Below, in pieces: positions 29,055 through 38,205 of a DNA stretch of 64,000 nt. Origin of the DNA: Oceanisphaera profunda (GTDB lineage Bacteria; Pseudomonadota; Gammaproteobacteria; Enterobacterales; Aeromonadaceae); assembly GCF_002157895.1 (NCBI RefSeq), contig NZ_CP021377.1, forward strand, positions 3,444,861 through 3,508,860, read 5' to 3'. Numbering within the stretch: the first letter of the stretch is position 1; each line of letters starts with the position of its first letter. Position numbers and translations under genes: made by a program. The notes beneath the pieces are model-generated. The model did not search any database and was not told where the DNA came from. It saw only the letters and a program-made list of their open reading frames with translations.

Positions 29055-29412
29055 GGTGATCCTTTGGTGCTAATCATGATTTGTGCTGCTGTTTTATAGC
29101 CAGAGTGTTTATCACGCTAAAAAATGGCTGATATCGAGGTGATAGCGCTTAAAAAAACAGTGTTAAGGCACGTTTAAGTTTATAATCATGCCAGCTCCGC
29201 GGGCATGATGCGATAAGCGGCCAGTAATAAAGACAGGGAAGGTTAGGGCACATATCTATATGCAGCCGCATGCTTTCACTTGAAGTCAGACTCAAGTGAA
29301 AGCATGCGGCTGCTCCCAAATACCGTAATAAGTACCTGACGCACAAGGTGCGTTGCAGACTTATACAATACAATAAGCGCTATTCCCTGCTTATTAAGTA
29401 AGGCCATCATAA
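29055..29412. other. Divergent intergenic region with a strong palindrome
   Basis: This region separates the unknown minus-strand gene from the plus-strand chemoreceptor. It contains a perfect 22-bp inverted repeat (29262-29313) and a small ACGCAC-AAG-GTGCGT hairpin at 29339-29353. No clear promoter was identified. Confidence 0.6.
29262..29313. repeat. Perfect 22-bp inverted repeat with 8-base loop
   Basis: The arms GCAGCCGCATGCTTTCACTT+GA and their complement enclose AGTCAGAC. There is no T run, so it is not a standard terminator. It lies 100 bases before the chemoreceptor start. Confidence 0.8.
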
Positions 29413-31002
29413 ATGAGAAAAAATCTTCCCGTGACTGACAAAGAAAAATCTTTTGTTGGCCAAGATAAGTTGATCACAGTGACCGATAAGCAGGGCAACA
29501 TCACCGAATGTAATGATGCTTTCGTTGCCATGAGTGGCTTCAGCCGCGAGGAGCTGCTGGGCCAACCCCATAATATTGTGCGCCATCCCGATATGCCGGC
29601 TGCTGCTTTTAGCGTGATGTGGGAGCATCTTAAAAGCGGTAAGCCTTGGATGGGCGTTATTAAGAATCGCTGTAAAAATGGTGATTTTTATTGGGTAGAT
29701 GCCTACGTAACGCCCATGACCCATAACGGTGAAATCACTGGCTTTGAATCGGTGCGATCTGCGCCGCGACGTGATGATGTGCTGCGCACTCAACGCCTGT
29801 ATGCCAAGTTACAAAACCAAGCGCCTCATCAAGCTGCCAGCCAATCCTCAAATAAAGCGCGCGGATTTTTGCCTTATGTCGCTTCTTATCAGCTGTTTTT
29901 AGTGCTGGCGTTACTGGCATGGTTCGGCTTATGGCAAGCGGGGTATAATAATGTCGCCCAAGTGGGCTTGGCGCTCAGCGTGCTTACTTATGCGGTATGG
30001 GTTAATCGGATCCGCCACTCTGCCATAGCGTCGCTCAATGCCTTATTAACTAACTCTTTTTCTCATGAGCTGGCGGTAAAAAGTTACACCGATGACAGAG
30101 GCGGCGTGGGTAAGCTAAAAGTGGCCATTTTAAGCGAGCTCTCGCATCTGGGTACTGTTATTTCCCGTATCGAGAACGCAGCCAGTAATGTGGCCCAAGA
30201 AACCGACACCGGCTTGAGCCTCACCCAAAATACCCGCTCCGAAATTGAATGCCAGCAGTCAGAAACCGCACAAGTCGCCACCGCCATGAATCAAATGAGC
30301 ACCACTATTCATGAAGTTTCGCGCCATGTCAGTGATACGGCCGTTGCGGCAGATACTGCGAATACCTTGGTCAACCAAGGCTCGGCCATCGCCGAAGTCA
30401 CTAAACAGTCCATTGAAACTTTGCGTAATACGGTCACCGATATTGGGGTGTCCGTGTCAGCGGTATCTGAGCAAACCGGGTGCATCGCTAAAGCCGCGCA
30501 AATGATCGAACAAATTGCCGATCAAACCAACTTGCTGGCGCTTAATGCTGCCATAGAAGCGGCCCGTGCTGGCGAGCAAGGCCGCGGCTTTGCGGTGGTT
30601 GCCGATGAGGTGCGTAATTTAGCCAAGCGCACTCAAGAGTCGACCCAAGAGATTTATAGCATTATTAAGGAGCTGACTCAGCGCGCCGACGATGCCGTGA
30701 CCGTTGCTCATCAAGGCGCGGCCAATGCCGATGCGGGTGTGGCGCGGGTAGTAGAAAGCTCCGCCATGCTAGATGGCATTGCGGATTCCGTGAGTCAGAT
30801 TGCTAATATGTCCACCCAAATGGCCGCCGCCGTGGAACAACAAGCGAGTGTGGCCGAAGAGATTAATCGTCAAGTGGTGAATATTTCCAACCTAGCTGAC
30901 TCCAGTGCCGACAGCGCCACCCAAGCCTCGTCATCTTTGCTGCACTTAAAAACTATCTCAGGCGACTTGCATGAACTAGTAGTGCGGTTTAAGCACTCGT
31001 AA
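29413..31002 (+). CDS. Methyl-accepting chemotaxis protein with N-terminal PAS domain (Aer-like)
   Basis: This 529-residue chemoreceptor senses an intracellular or redox signal and controls the CheA kinase. Residues ~10-125 are an Aer-type PAS domain ([41 protein letters not shown]). A paired hydrophobic segment at about 152-195 anchors it in the inner membrane with no periplasmic domain, again like Aer. The C-terminal signalling hairpin has the conserved [20 protein letters not shown] and [15 protein letters not shown]. An Aer-like FAD sensor is plausible but not proven. It is a single gene with its own terminator. Confidence 0.93.
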   Translation: MRKNLPVTDKEKSFVGQDKLITVTDKQGNITECNDAFVAMSGFSREELLGQPHNIVRHPDMPAAAFSVMWEHLKSGKPWMGVIKNRCKNGDFYWVDAYVTPMTHNGEITGFESVRSAPRRDDVLRTQRLYAKLQNQAPHQAASQSSNKARGFLPYVASYQLFLVLALLAWFGLWQAGYNNVAQVGLALSVLTYAVWVNRIRHSAIASLNALLTNSFSHELAVKSYTDDRGGVGKLKVAILSELSHLGTVISRIENAASNVAQETDTGLSLTQNTRSEIECQQSETAQVATAMNQMSTTIHEVSRHVSDTAVAADTANTLVNQGSAIAEVTKQSIETLRNTVTDIGVSVSAVSEQTGCIAKAAQMIEQIADQTNLLALNAAIEAARAGEQGRGFAVVADEVRNLAKRTQESTQEIYSIIKELTQRADDAVTVAHQGAANADAGVARVVESSAMLDGIADSVSQIANMSTQMAAAVEQQASVAEEINRQVVNISNLADSSADSATQASSSLLHLKTISGDLHELVVRFKHS

Positions 31003-31039
31003 AGCGCTAACCTTGATTGATAACCTGTAAGTAAACTGC

Positions 31040-31071
31040 AAGGCCCGTGACTAATCCTCACGGGCCTTTTT
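31040..31071 (+). terminator. Rho-independent terminator after the chemoreceptor gene
   Basis: The stem AAGGCCCGTGA / TCACGGGCCTT with a seven-base loop is followed by TTTT, 38 bases after the stop. Confidence 0.92.
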
Positions 31072-31111
31072 GCTTAAATGACGTGCCTAAAAAGATCTTC
31101 ACACCTAAAGC

Positions 31112-31182
31112 GGTCCAATGAATTGGACCCTACAGCAGGGGATACGGGGTTCTCCTGATTGTAGGGTCGAATTTATTCGACC
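31112..31182. repeat. Paired palindromic repeats (GGTCCAAT/GGTCGAAT type)
   Basis: Two perfect palindromes, GGTCCAAT-GA-ATTGGACC (31112-31129) and GGTCGAAT-TT-ATTCGACC (31165-31182), are joined by complementary CCTAC and GTAGG. The whole could fold as a three-way structure. Related single copies occur at 28270-28312 and 50792-50813. Confidence 0.8.
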
Positions 31183-31200
31183 TTGCTTAGCTCTTTAGTC

Positions 31201-32166
31201 TTAATTATTTTTAAACACTAAGGCCTTAAGTCCAGCTTCTGGCGCAATGTCGGCAAACTCCGGCGGGTTAGCGAGCCGCTCCACAAATTGCAGAGTTGGC
31301 GCATGCTCCGCCATGCTGTCGATTAAAAACTGGCTGGGGATGGCTGGCGCATTCACACAGGCCAGTACTTTGCCATTAGGCGTTAACAGATCCGGCAGGC
31401 GGCGTAATATCTTGTGATAATCGGTGGTTAAGGCAAAGCTGCCTTTTTGGAACGAGGGTGGGTCGATAATCACCAACTCATAAGGGCCGAGCTTGCGCAA
31501 TCTGCCCAAAGACTTAAACACATCGTGGCCAAGAAAGGTTACTTGGCTTAAATCTTGTTCATTTAACTTGTGATTTTCGCGACCACGATTGAGCATGCCT
31601 CTGGCCATATCGAGATTCACCACATGCTTGGCGCCGCCTTTTAAGGCTGCCACCGAAAAGCCGCAAGTATAGGCAAACAGATTCAATACCCGTTTATCTT
31701 CTGCTTGCTGGCGCACCCACTCTCGGCCTAAGCGCATATCAAGAAACAAACCGTGATTTTGATTACGGCCTAAATCTAACTGAAAATTTAAACCCTGCTC
31801 GCATACCACGGGCCTTGGTTCAAGCTCACCCCATAATATTTCAATTGGTGAGCTGGCGCGTTTACGATGCTGCACTAATATGGCGCGGGGCTTATTGGTT
31901 GGATCCGAGTTTTGTTGCCACAGCGCTTGTTCGCTCAAGGCCAGCAAGCCGCGAGTCAGTTCAGTTAAAAATTCTGCTTCAGGCTCTATAAAGAGGGTCA
32001 CCAATAATTGATCACCTAACCAATCGGCGGTGAGCTGTTCAAGGCCGACAAAGCAGCGACCCCGACCATGAAACAAACGGCGGATCTCAGAGGGTTTAAC
32101 GGCAAGATGTTCAGTCAGGCGGGTTTCAAGTTCGTTAAAAAAAACGGGCAGGGCACAGGCGTCCAT
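31201..32166 (-). CDS. Class I SAM-dependent methyltransferase (RlmI/RlmK-like)
   Basis: The 321-residue protein has a C-terminal Rossmann methyltransferase domain. It shows the SAM-binding NLFAYTCGFSVAALKGGA, the acidic strand-2 motif VNLDMARGML and a DPPSFQKGSF motif like those of the 5-methylcytosine/7-methylguanine rRNA methyltransferases (COG1092). The target is probably rRNA, but the site is not known. The ATG at 32166 (MDACALPVFF) is preferred over an upstream TTG. No partner gene is adjacent; a palindromic repeat lies directly downstream. Confidence 0.82.
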   Translation of the reverse strand: MDACALPVFFNELETRLTEHLAVKPSEIRRLFHGRGRCFVGLEQLTADWLGDQLLVTLFIEPEAEFLTELTRGLLALSEQALWQQNSDPTNKPRAILVQHRKRASSPIEILWGELEPRPVVCEQGLNFQLDLGRNQNHGLFLDMRLGREWVRQQAEDKRVLNLFAYTCGFSVAALKGGAKHVVNLDMARGMLNRGRENHKLNEQDLSQVTFLGHDVFKSLGRLRKLGPYELVIIDPPSFQKGSFALTTDYHKILRRLPDLLTPNGKVLACVNAPAIPSQFLIDSMAEHAPTLQFVERLANPPEFADIAPEAGLKALVFKNN

Positions 32167-32404
32167 TGGGGCTCTCACTAGCAAAATAGACTCGTATTTT
32201 AACAGCCTGATCTCAGAAGACCAAACCTTGCGGATAGAGACGGGGTATGTCGCCGATTACTCATATATATTATTAAGCGGAGATTCTGGTTAGGTATTGT
32301 AGCCGCGCAGGATCATTAAGGGCACACATTAGAAACAAAAACACCGGAGCCAGTCCGTTATTTTTGTTGAGAAAGGGGGCGGTGTTTGTCTGACAGCTTA
32401 CGGC

Positions 32405-32626
32405 CTGTCTCTTAGTCACATCTTTTTGTTGTGCTTAATGGCGATATCAGGCAAAGCGCACCGCTCCTCCGACTCGCCGTGAACCCATCCCTGGGGGCTC
32501 AGCCGCGCCATCCTTGGCGCGGATGGTCGGTTGCGCTGCTGCACTTTGCCTTTCTATACATCCGAGTTGGCTGTTAATACCATCAACGGCCTCTGCGTGC
32601 TTTACTGACTTGTGACTAAGAGACAG
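32405..32626. mobile_element. 222-bp MITE with Tn5/IS50-like ends and 9-bp target duplication
   Basis: The left end CTGTCTCTTAGTCACATCT differs at two positions from the Tn5 mosaic end. The right end, read inward, is CTGTCTCTTAGTCACAAGT, close to the Tn5 outside end. The flanks are GCTTACGGC (32396-32404) and GCTCACGGC (32627-32635), a 9-bp duplication with one change, as made by Tn5-type IS4-family transposases. The interior has no transposase, so it must be mobilised in trans. Confidence 0.8.
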
Positions 32627-32672
32627 GCTCACGGCTTCCAGCTGACTCAGTACTTTCTTTCACTCGGCGCTA

Positions 32673-33986
32673 TTACTTGGTTCGCTTATTCATATTGCGA
32701 CGATTGGCTTTTTTATCCCGTGGCGCACGCTTGCTGCGCGCTTCACTGGCGGGTTGATCCGTCACCGGAAAGCCTTCCAAGGCCAGCAGTGGCAAGGCTT
32801 CACCTGTTAACTCACGAATGGCGGCCAGCGCATTCGCTTCCCCATGGCTGACCAAAGAAATGGCCACGCCGCTTAAGCCCGCGCGCGCGGTACGGCCCAC
32901 TCTGTGCACATAAACCGGTGCACTCTCCGGTAAGTCTAAATTCACCACTATCGGCAGCGCCGTTACATCAATGCCGCGCGCCAGTAAATCTGTGGCCACT
33001 AATACTTTAATATCGCCATTTCTAAAGGCCAGCAATGCATTATCGCGCTCGGTCTGGTCTTTCTCACCGTGTAAGGCTAACGCCTGAATACCCGCTTTAT
33101 TTAAGCGCTTACTGAGGCTATCCGCATTGTCCCGGGCATTAATAAACACCAATACTTGCTGTGCGCTTAACTGTGCTTTAAGTAAGGCAATCAACGCCTG
33201 AGCCTTGCTGCCTTTATTGACCAAGTAACAAGTTTGCGCAACACCCTCAACTACGCTGTTTTGGCTACCGACCGCAAAGCGATGCGCATGAGGAGCTAAC
33301 TCTTGAATTTGTGCTTCTAACTCATTAGGCAAGGTGGCAGAAAACAGTAACTGTTGTTGCAGGGCGGGCATGGCGCTCATCAACTTTTGTACATCTGGCC
33401 AAAAGCCCATTTCTAACAAGCGATCCGCTTCATCTAATACTAAATGCTGCACGCCTTTCAAAGAAATCAGCTTTTGTCTGAGCAAGTCTAATAAACGCCC
33501 TGGCGTGGCTATTACAATTTGTGCCGGCTGCTGATCAAAGGTCGCCGCTTGTTGCGCTACATCCACGCCGCCACACAAGGTGGCCACGTTAAGGGATACG
33601 CTTTTAGCCAAAGGCGTGAGCACCTCACTGATTTGTGATGCCAGTTCACGAGTCGGCACTATTACCACGGCGCGCATATGGGCGCGGCTAGAAGAAGGGC
33701 GAAAAGCCGGCAGCTCTTCAGCATCATCATACTCATTGGCAAAGCTTGGCGGCGTTGTCATGGCTGGCTGGGCGTTAGGTTGCTGGCTAAGTTGTTGCAA
33801 CAGGCCCAAACCAAAAGCCAAGGTTTTACCACTGCCAGTGGGCGCAAACGCCAACACATCTTGGCCCAGCATGATTGAGGGCAGGGTTTGTTGCTGCACG
33901 GCAGTCGGCGTTTGACACTGCGCGGGCAGGGCGGTGAGCAAGCGGGAGTCAAGATTAAGATCTGAAAAAGACACTGGGTTAGTCAT
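32673..33986 (-). CDS. DEAD-box RNA helicase (RhlE-like)
   Basis: This ATP-dependent RNA helicase probably works in ribosome assembly or RNA decay. It has the full motif set: Q motif (FSDLNLDSRLL...TAVQ), Walker A APTGSGKT, PTRELA, TPGRLLDL, DEAD, SAT, ARGIDV and HRVGRTARAG. The short lysine/arginine tail (RSKRAPRDKKANRRN) resembles RhlE-group basic tails. I place the start at the ATG at 33986 (MTNPVSFSDLNL), giving 437 residues; a frame-continuous ATG at 34028 would add a non-conserved leader. The MITE lies 46 bases past its stop. Confidence 0.92.
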   Translation of the reverse strand: MTNPVSFSDLNLDSRLLTALPAQCQTPTAVQQQTLPSIMLGQDVLAFAPTGSGKTLAFGLGLLQQLSQQPNAQPAMTTPPSFANEYDDAEELPAFRPSSSRAHMRAVVIVPTRELASQISEVLTPLAKSVSLNVATLCGGVDVAQQAATFDQQPAQIVIATPGRLLDLLRQKLISLKGVQHLVLDEADRLLEMGFWPDVQKLMSAMPALQQQLLFSATLPNELEAQIQELAPHAHRFAVGSQNSVVEGVAQTCYLVNKGSKAQALIALLKAQLSAQQVLVFINARDNADSLSKRLNKAGIQALALHGEKDQTERDNALLAFRNGDIKVLVATDLLARGIDVTALPIVVNLDLPESAPVYVHRVGRTARAGLSGVAISLVSHGEANALAAIRELTGEALPLLALEGFPVTDQPASEARSKRAPRDKKANRRNMNKRTK

Positions 33987-34308
33987 GGCAATACACTCAT
34001 TAAAAATACGTGTATTAACCACACGCATGAATAAAGTCTATCAACAGCAGGCCGCCAATAGACACAAAAAGCAAGAAGCGCAGTGTACCAGTGCCATTCT
34101 CCAAGTAAACCATATCGTTAAAGTGAGTTTTCGCAGAGTTAAACACTGTTTTTGTTTATGTGGCCTCGGGAGAATTTGACACCCTGCAGCATAAAATTCC
34201 ACTGCTTGATATTCTTGCTCATTAATTCAGCGGTATACCAAAGTCTAACGGCAAATTGCTCTATTAACGCTAGGCTCAATTGAATGTTTTTCAGTCTAGG
34301 TAGGTGCG
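33987..34308. other. Divergent intergenic region before the helicase-nuclease cassette
   Basis: It holds the promoters for the DEAD-box gene and for the two-gene cassette. No unambiguous -10/-35 or operator is seen. Confidence 0.4.
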
Positions 34309-37300
34309 ATGAACAGTTATCAGCAATTCTATCGTGCACAAATAGAGCGAGCGCGGGATGCTAGCCCGACAATAGCCGGTTTAATTCCCATTAATGGCCC
34401 CACCGGCTTGGGTAAAACCTCCGCTCTTTTTAAATCCAGCCCAGAAGGCAGCGGCTCGGTACTGAGTTATTTAACGGATGCCAAGTTGCAGGGCATATTT
34501 GTCACTCACCGCTGGAATATTTTGTATCAGGTGGCAGCAGATGCACAGGCAGAAGGTATTACGGTTAGCGTGTTATATGGCCGCCAAGACCAAGTGTTGG
34601 GCGCAGTATTGGGGCTGCCATTTGCGCATGAAGATCCAGACTCTAAGCCCGGAGATTGGCAAACACATTTAGCCTCAATCGCCTCGGAAAATTTGTGGGT
34701 GAACAGCTTATTTAGCATGACGCAATTACGCGAGCTCTGTAGTGTTATCGTCCGCCAAGCGAAGCAGATAGAAAGCCTTGCTAGCTTGGCAGACGCCGAA
34801 AGCCTAAAACAAAGTGCTCAGCAAAAGCTATATTATTCCTGCAAACAGCTAGAAACCGCAGTGCAACAAAACCTACGCCAACTTGAGCAACAACATCAAG
34901 CGCAAGAAAAACCCCGAGGTAAGCGGCGGCGCCAGTTAGGCGTTAACATGTTAACTGAGTCACCTTTACAGCAGTTTCGTGCTCATGCTTGGACTCGTCG
35001 CTTGTTACCCGCAGTAGCGTGGAATGACGAGCAACAACCGTTACTGATCATGACCACCCACAAGTTTTTCTATGGTTTTTTTGATGGCAAGCGTCGCGCT
35101 CGCATGGCGGATGCACAAACTCAGGGTCATGTGATTTTTATCGACGAGTTTGAATACCAAGAACCGGTGTTATTGTCATTATTAAGTCAGGCGCAAAGCA
35201 TACAAGAATTACCGCAATGCCTAGGTGTGCTGATTGATGAAGGCATGCGAGCATTGCCTCGCTTTCGGGCGGCTAATCCTCGAGATGAAAACTTAAATCA
35301 GCTATTTGATAAGTTAGAACAACACTTTTTAGAGACCAAGGCGACGCTTAAAGAAGCAGGCGTGGCTTTCCCTGAGCAGCGTGCCCTCATTAAAGCCGTT
35401 AATAGCCAGTTTATTAGCCGCTACTTATTTCATTCCGATTACACTATCACTGAAAAACCGACATATTTGGTGCCTGACGGGCACAGCTTACGCGTCGAAG
35501 ATACACCGTCACCGGATAGCATTCGCGCGGGCTACTTTTTCTCTCAGCTAGAGCAGTTACTTCGCCATACCTTAAGTTTATTGGCGCGCCTGCCAGTAGA
35601 GGTGCCGCCGGGTTCGAATACCAGTCTACGTGAAGAGTTTATGCACTTGCTGTTTAACGGCGTGAATGACTATGAACGCGGCTACTATTATAAAAACCTT
35701 AATCTGGCGACGTTAATCGGAGCGGCGCCCAATACCCATTTACCCGAACTAGCCGAGTTGATTAATACTCAAACCTTGCCACACACTCAGGCGCAATTAT
35801 ACGGCTTTAGTTGCTGGCTATTTACCTCAGCCAAAGAGCGACTAGATAGCTTACGTATCGTACAAAAACGGGCACATATCCCCACCACACCAGAGGCGTT
35901 ATTGGTCACTTTGGCCAGCCGTAATCTGGTGTTTGGCTTATCTGCGACGGCTATTTTGCAGCGCACGCTGGGGCACTTTGATATGAAATGGGTGTACGGC
36001 GCCTTGCATGAAGTGTGCCGCGTTCGCCAGCAATCACTCACAGCACCCAAACAAGGCTGTAAACAAGAATCACAACCCATCCCCATTACTCCCACCCCAA
36101 GCAGTGACCAAGCCCAATATGGTGTTATCCAGTATTTAAAGCAGATTAAGGCAGAGCGGCGTAATAATCAGCTTGAAGTCAGCATCACAAACTTTAGTGA
36201 GACTAAATCGACGCAAGGCGAACAAATTGCCGAAGCATTGGCGCAATTACCTGCGGACTTTTTTAAAGACGATACCGAGTCATCTGTTTCAGGCATAGCC
36301 CAAGAGTATCGGCATCACAGTGTGCAGGCCCTGCTCAACATTATCCGTATTGCTGGCGCTAGCACCCCTGAGCTTCAGGGCCATTTAGTGTATGCCAACT
36401 CGATTCGTTTTATCCGTAAATGGTTGCACAGTGGATCAGCTGAGGCCAGTAGGGCGCGACTGGCGCCAGTGCTAACCCGCTATCAGCCAACTAAGCATCA
36501 GCTAGCGGGGGCGGATAAGCTGGCGAATTTTGTGAACGTCTCGCCTTGGTTCATCCCACTGTGGGTGGATGGAGGTCCGTTACTGCTGTGTTTGTTAACC
36601 GCTGAGAGTCAAAAAGACAGTCAGTTTGATCGGCTTTACGGTGAGGCGTTTGCCATCGGTTGCAAGGTGGTGGTACTCACCCAAGTGGCCTCTGCCACCA
36701 ACGGCATTAACCTGAATGTGAAGGTGCTGCATAACGGCATCCGCCAAGATCAAGACTTAAGCTGTATCTACTTGTATGAAGGGCGTCACTTTTACTTTTC
36801 AAAACAAGATCAGCAGCTAGGGCTTGCCCCCATGGCCGATACCGGCGGAAAAATTCGCCAGCTACAAAAGCTACGCCATGCCGGTTTCGTCAGTGAGCAG
36901 CAATATCGACAATCCATTGCCAGTTTAATGCAAGATAATGCCAGAGAAATCAGCCGGCTAAATTATGGTCTTTATAAGAAGACTTCCGATTATGTCACCA
37001 ACATGGCCGCCGATGTACAACAACAAATTGGCCGCATCGAGCGAGTGTGGTCGTCAATGCCTCGCAGCCAAGTGCATTTACACACCGCCTTGGTTGAACC
37101 CTTGCTGGAATATGCCAATGATCCGCACGGCTATGAGTTGCATAAACCCATGCTCAGTACTCTTAATCAGGGCGTGTTTGACGCCTTGCAAGCGCACAGT
37201 CAGCAACAAGACCCACTACCGCTGTTATTTGCGCCGGTACAAAATAGCGAGTTAATAGAGCAAATCATTGATCAGCATTTAATGACACAGATCCGCCACT

Positions 37301-38196
37301 CTCGCGATCCCAAACACCGCTCACTGGGTGTGAACGCCTTGCAGCGCACTTGGGAAAGCATAGGCCGGGCCGCCTTGCGTCGCGACTTAGCTTGCCAATT
37401 CAATGGTCATGAATTGGGGCTAACGAGTCGTCACCTTACGCTAAAAGAATGGGCCTGCATCAGGCTACCCGCTGGCGCCGATCTGGACAATGGCGTGTGG
37501 CAGCGTTTTGATGACCGATTTATGGCAGAGCCCAGCCCTGATGCTTGGCGTTATCGACTCGCTCCCTTATACCGCTGGATTACACATCACGATGCCATTA
37601 ACCAATGGTTCAAACGCCATGGCTATGCATGCAGTGGCGAAACCAGCAGCGGGTTAGAAGCTCAGTATTTATTTCACCCAGCTTTTAGCCAGCGCATCCT
37701 ACAAGGGCGTATAGGAGAAGAAAGCATTCGCGCCTTGCTTGAAGCAGAAAGCCTGGTCACCAATAGCCAGCTGTTACACCAGCACACGTTAGAGGTCTAT
37801 GACTTTCACCTTAGCGGTACGCCATTGTACGTGGATGCTAAGTATTGGGGGCTAACTTCATTAGCGGAGGCGGACGCACAGTTTCAAGACTTCCTGAGCA
37901 ACCCAGACTCGGGAGCTCGGGCATGGCTTGCACTCAGCGAAAAAGTACAGCTGTTACGCCACTGGTGTGACCCTAATGCCCGACTGGTGGTTATGAATTT
38001 GGTGGGTTCAGAAGCCGACGCTAGCCTAAAAGGCCTCGACTTCTCGCTCGCACCTACCGATGTCGCAACGGCCCCTATTTTAATCTTGGCCGGCTGTTTG
38101 CATCCTGAGCAAAAAAATCACACCACTACGGGCTTTAAGGGCCTCTGTGAATTAGCGCACCAGTATCTCGCGCAAGCGTATATACAGATCCGATGA
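34309..38196 (+). CDS. Large SF2 helicase with C-terminal PD-(D/E)XK nuclease-like domain
   Basis: I do not recognise this 1295-residue protein as a named family. The helicase core has Walker A GPTGLGKTS from residue 30, a Walker B box DEFEY at 279-283, motif III SAT at 545-547, motif V ATNGINL at 796-802 and motif VI QQIGRIER at 905-912, as in Cas3/DinG-like SF2 helicases. The last ~170 residues carry an E (1137/1138), D1165 (VYDFHL) and VDAKYW (D1176, K1178) set. That matches a PD-(D/E)XK nuclease. It starts at the ATG at 34309 after AGGTG. Nine bases separate it from the next gene, so the two form an operon, probably a DNA-targeting defence pair. Confidence 0.75.
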   Translation: MNSYQQFYRAQIERARDASPTIAGLIPINGPTGLGKTSALFKSSPEGSGSVLSYLTDAKLQGIFVTHRWNILYQVAADAQAEGITVSVLYGRQDQVLGAVLGLPFAHEDPDSKPGDWQTHLASIASENLWVNSLFSMTQLRELCSVIVRQAKQIESLASLADAESLKQSAQQKLYYSCKQLETAVQQNLRQLEQQHQAQEKPRGKRRRQLGVNMLTESPLQQFRAHAWTRRLLPAVAWNDEQQPLLIMTTHKFFYGFFDGKRRARMADAQTQGHVIFIDEFEYQEPVLLSLLSQAQSIQELPQCLGVLIDEGMRALPRFRAANPRDENLNQLFDKLEQHFLETKATLKEAGVAFPEQRALIKAVNSQFISRYLFHSDYTITEKPTYLVPDGHSLRVEDTPSPDSIRAGYFFSQLEQLLRHTLSLLARLPVEVPPGSNTSLREEFMHLLFNGVNDYERGYYYKNLNLATLIGAAPNTHLPELAELINTQTLPHTQAQLYGFSCWLFTSAKERLDSLRIVQKRAHIPTTPEALLVTLASRNLVFGLSATAILQRTLGHFDMKWVYGALHEVCRVRQQSLTAPKQGCKQESQPIPITPTPSSDQAQYGVIQYLKQIKAERRNNQLEVSITNFSETKSTQGEQIAEALAQLPADFFKDDTESSVSGIAQEYRHHSVQALLNIIRIAGASTPELQGHLVYANSIRFIRKWLHSGSAEASRARLAPVLTRYQPTKHQLAGADKLANFVNVSPWFIPLWVDGGPLLLCLLTAESQKDSQFDRLYGEAFAIGCKVVVLTQVASATNGINLNVKVLHNGIRQDQDLSCIYLYEGRHFYFSKQDQQLGLAPMADTGGKIRQLQKLRHAGFVSEQQYRQSIASLMQDNAREISRLNYGLYKKTSDYVTNMAADVQQQIGRIERVWSSMPRSQVHLHTALVEPLLEYANDPHGYELHKPMLSTLNQGVFDALQAHSQQQDPLPLLFAPVQNSELIEQIIDQHLMTQIRHSRDPKHRSLGVNALQRTWESIGRAALRRDLACQFNGHELGLTSRHLTLKEWACIRLPAGADLDNGVWQRFDDRFMAEPSPDAWRYRLAPLYRWITHHDAINQWFKRHGYACSGETSSGLEAQYLFHPAFSQRILQGRIGEESIRALLEAESLVTNSQLLHQHTLEVYDFHLSGTPLYVDAKYWGLTSLAEADAQFQDFLSNPDSGARAWLALSEKVQLLRHWCDPNARLVVMNLVGSEADASLKGLDFSLAPTDVATAPILILAGCLHPEQKNHTTTGFKGLCELAHQYLAQAYIQIR

Positions 38197-38205
38197 GGAC
38201 GCACC

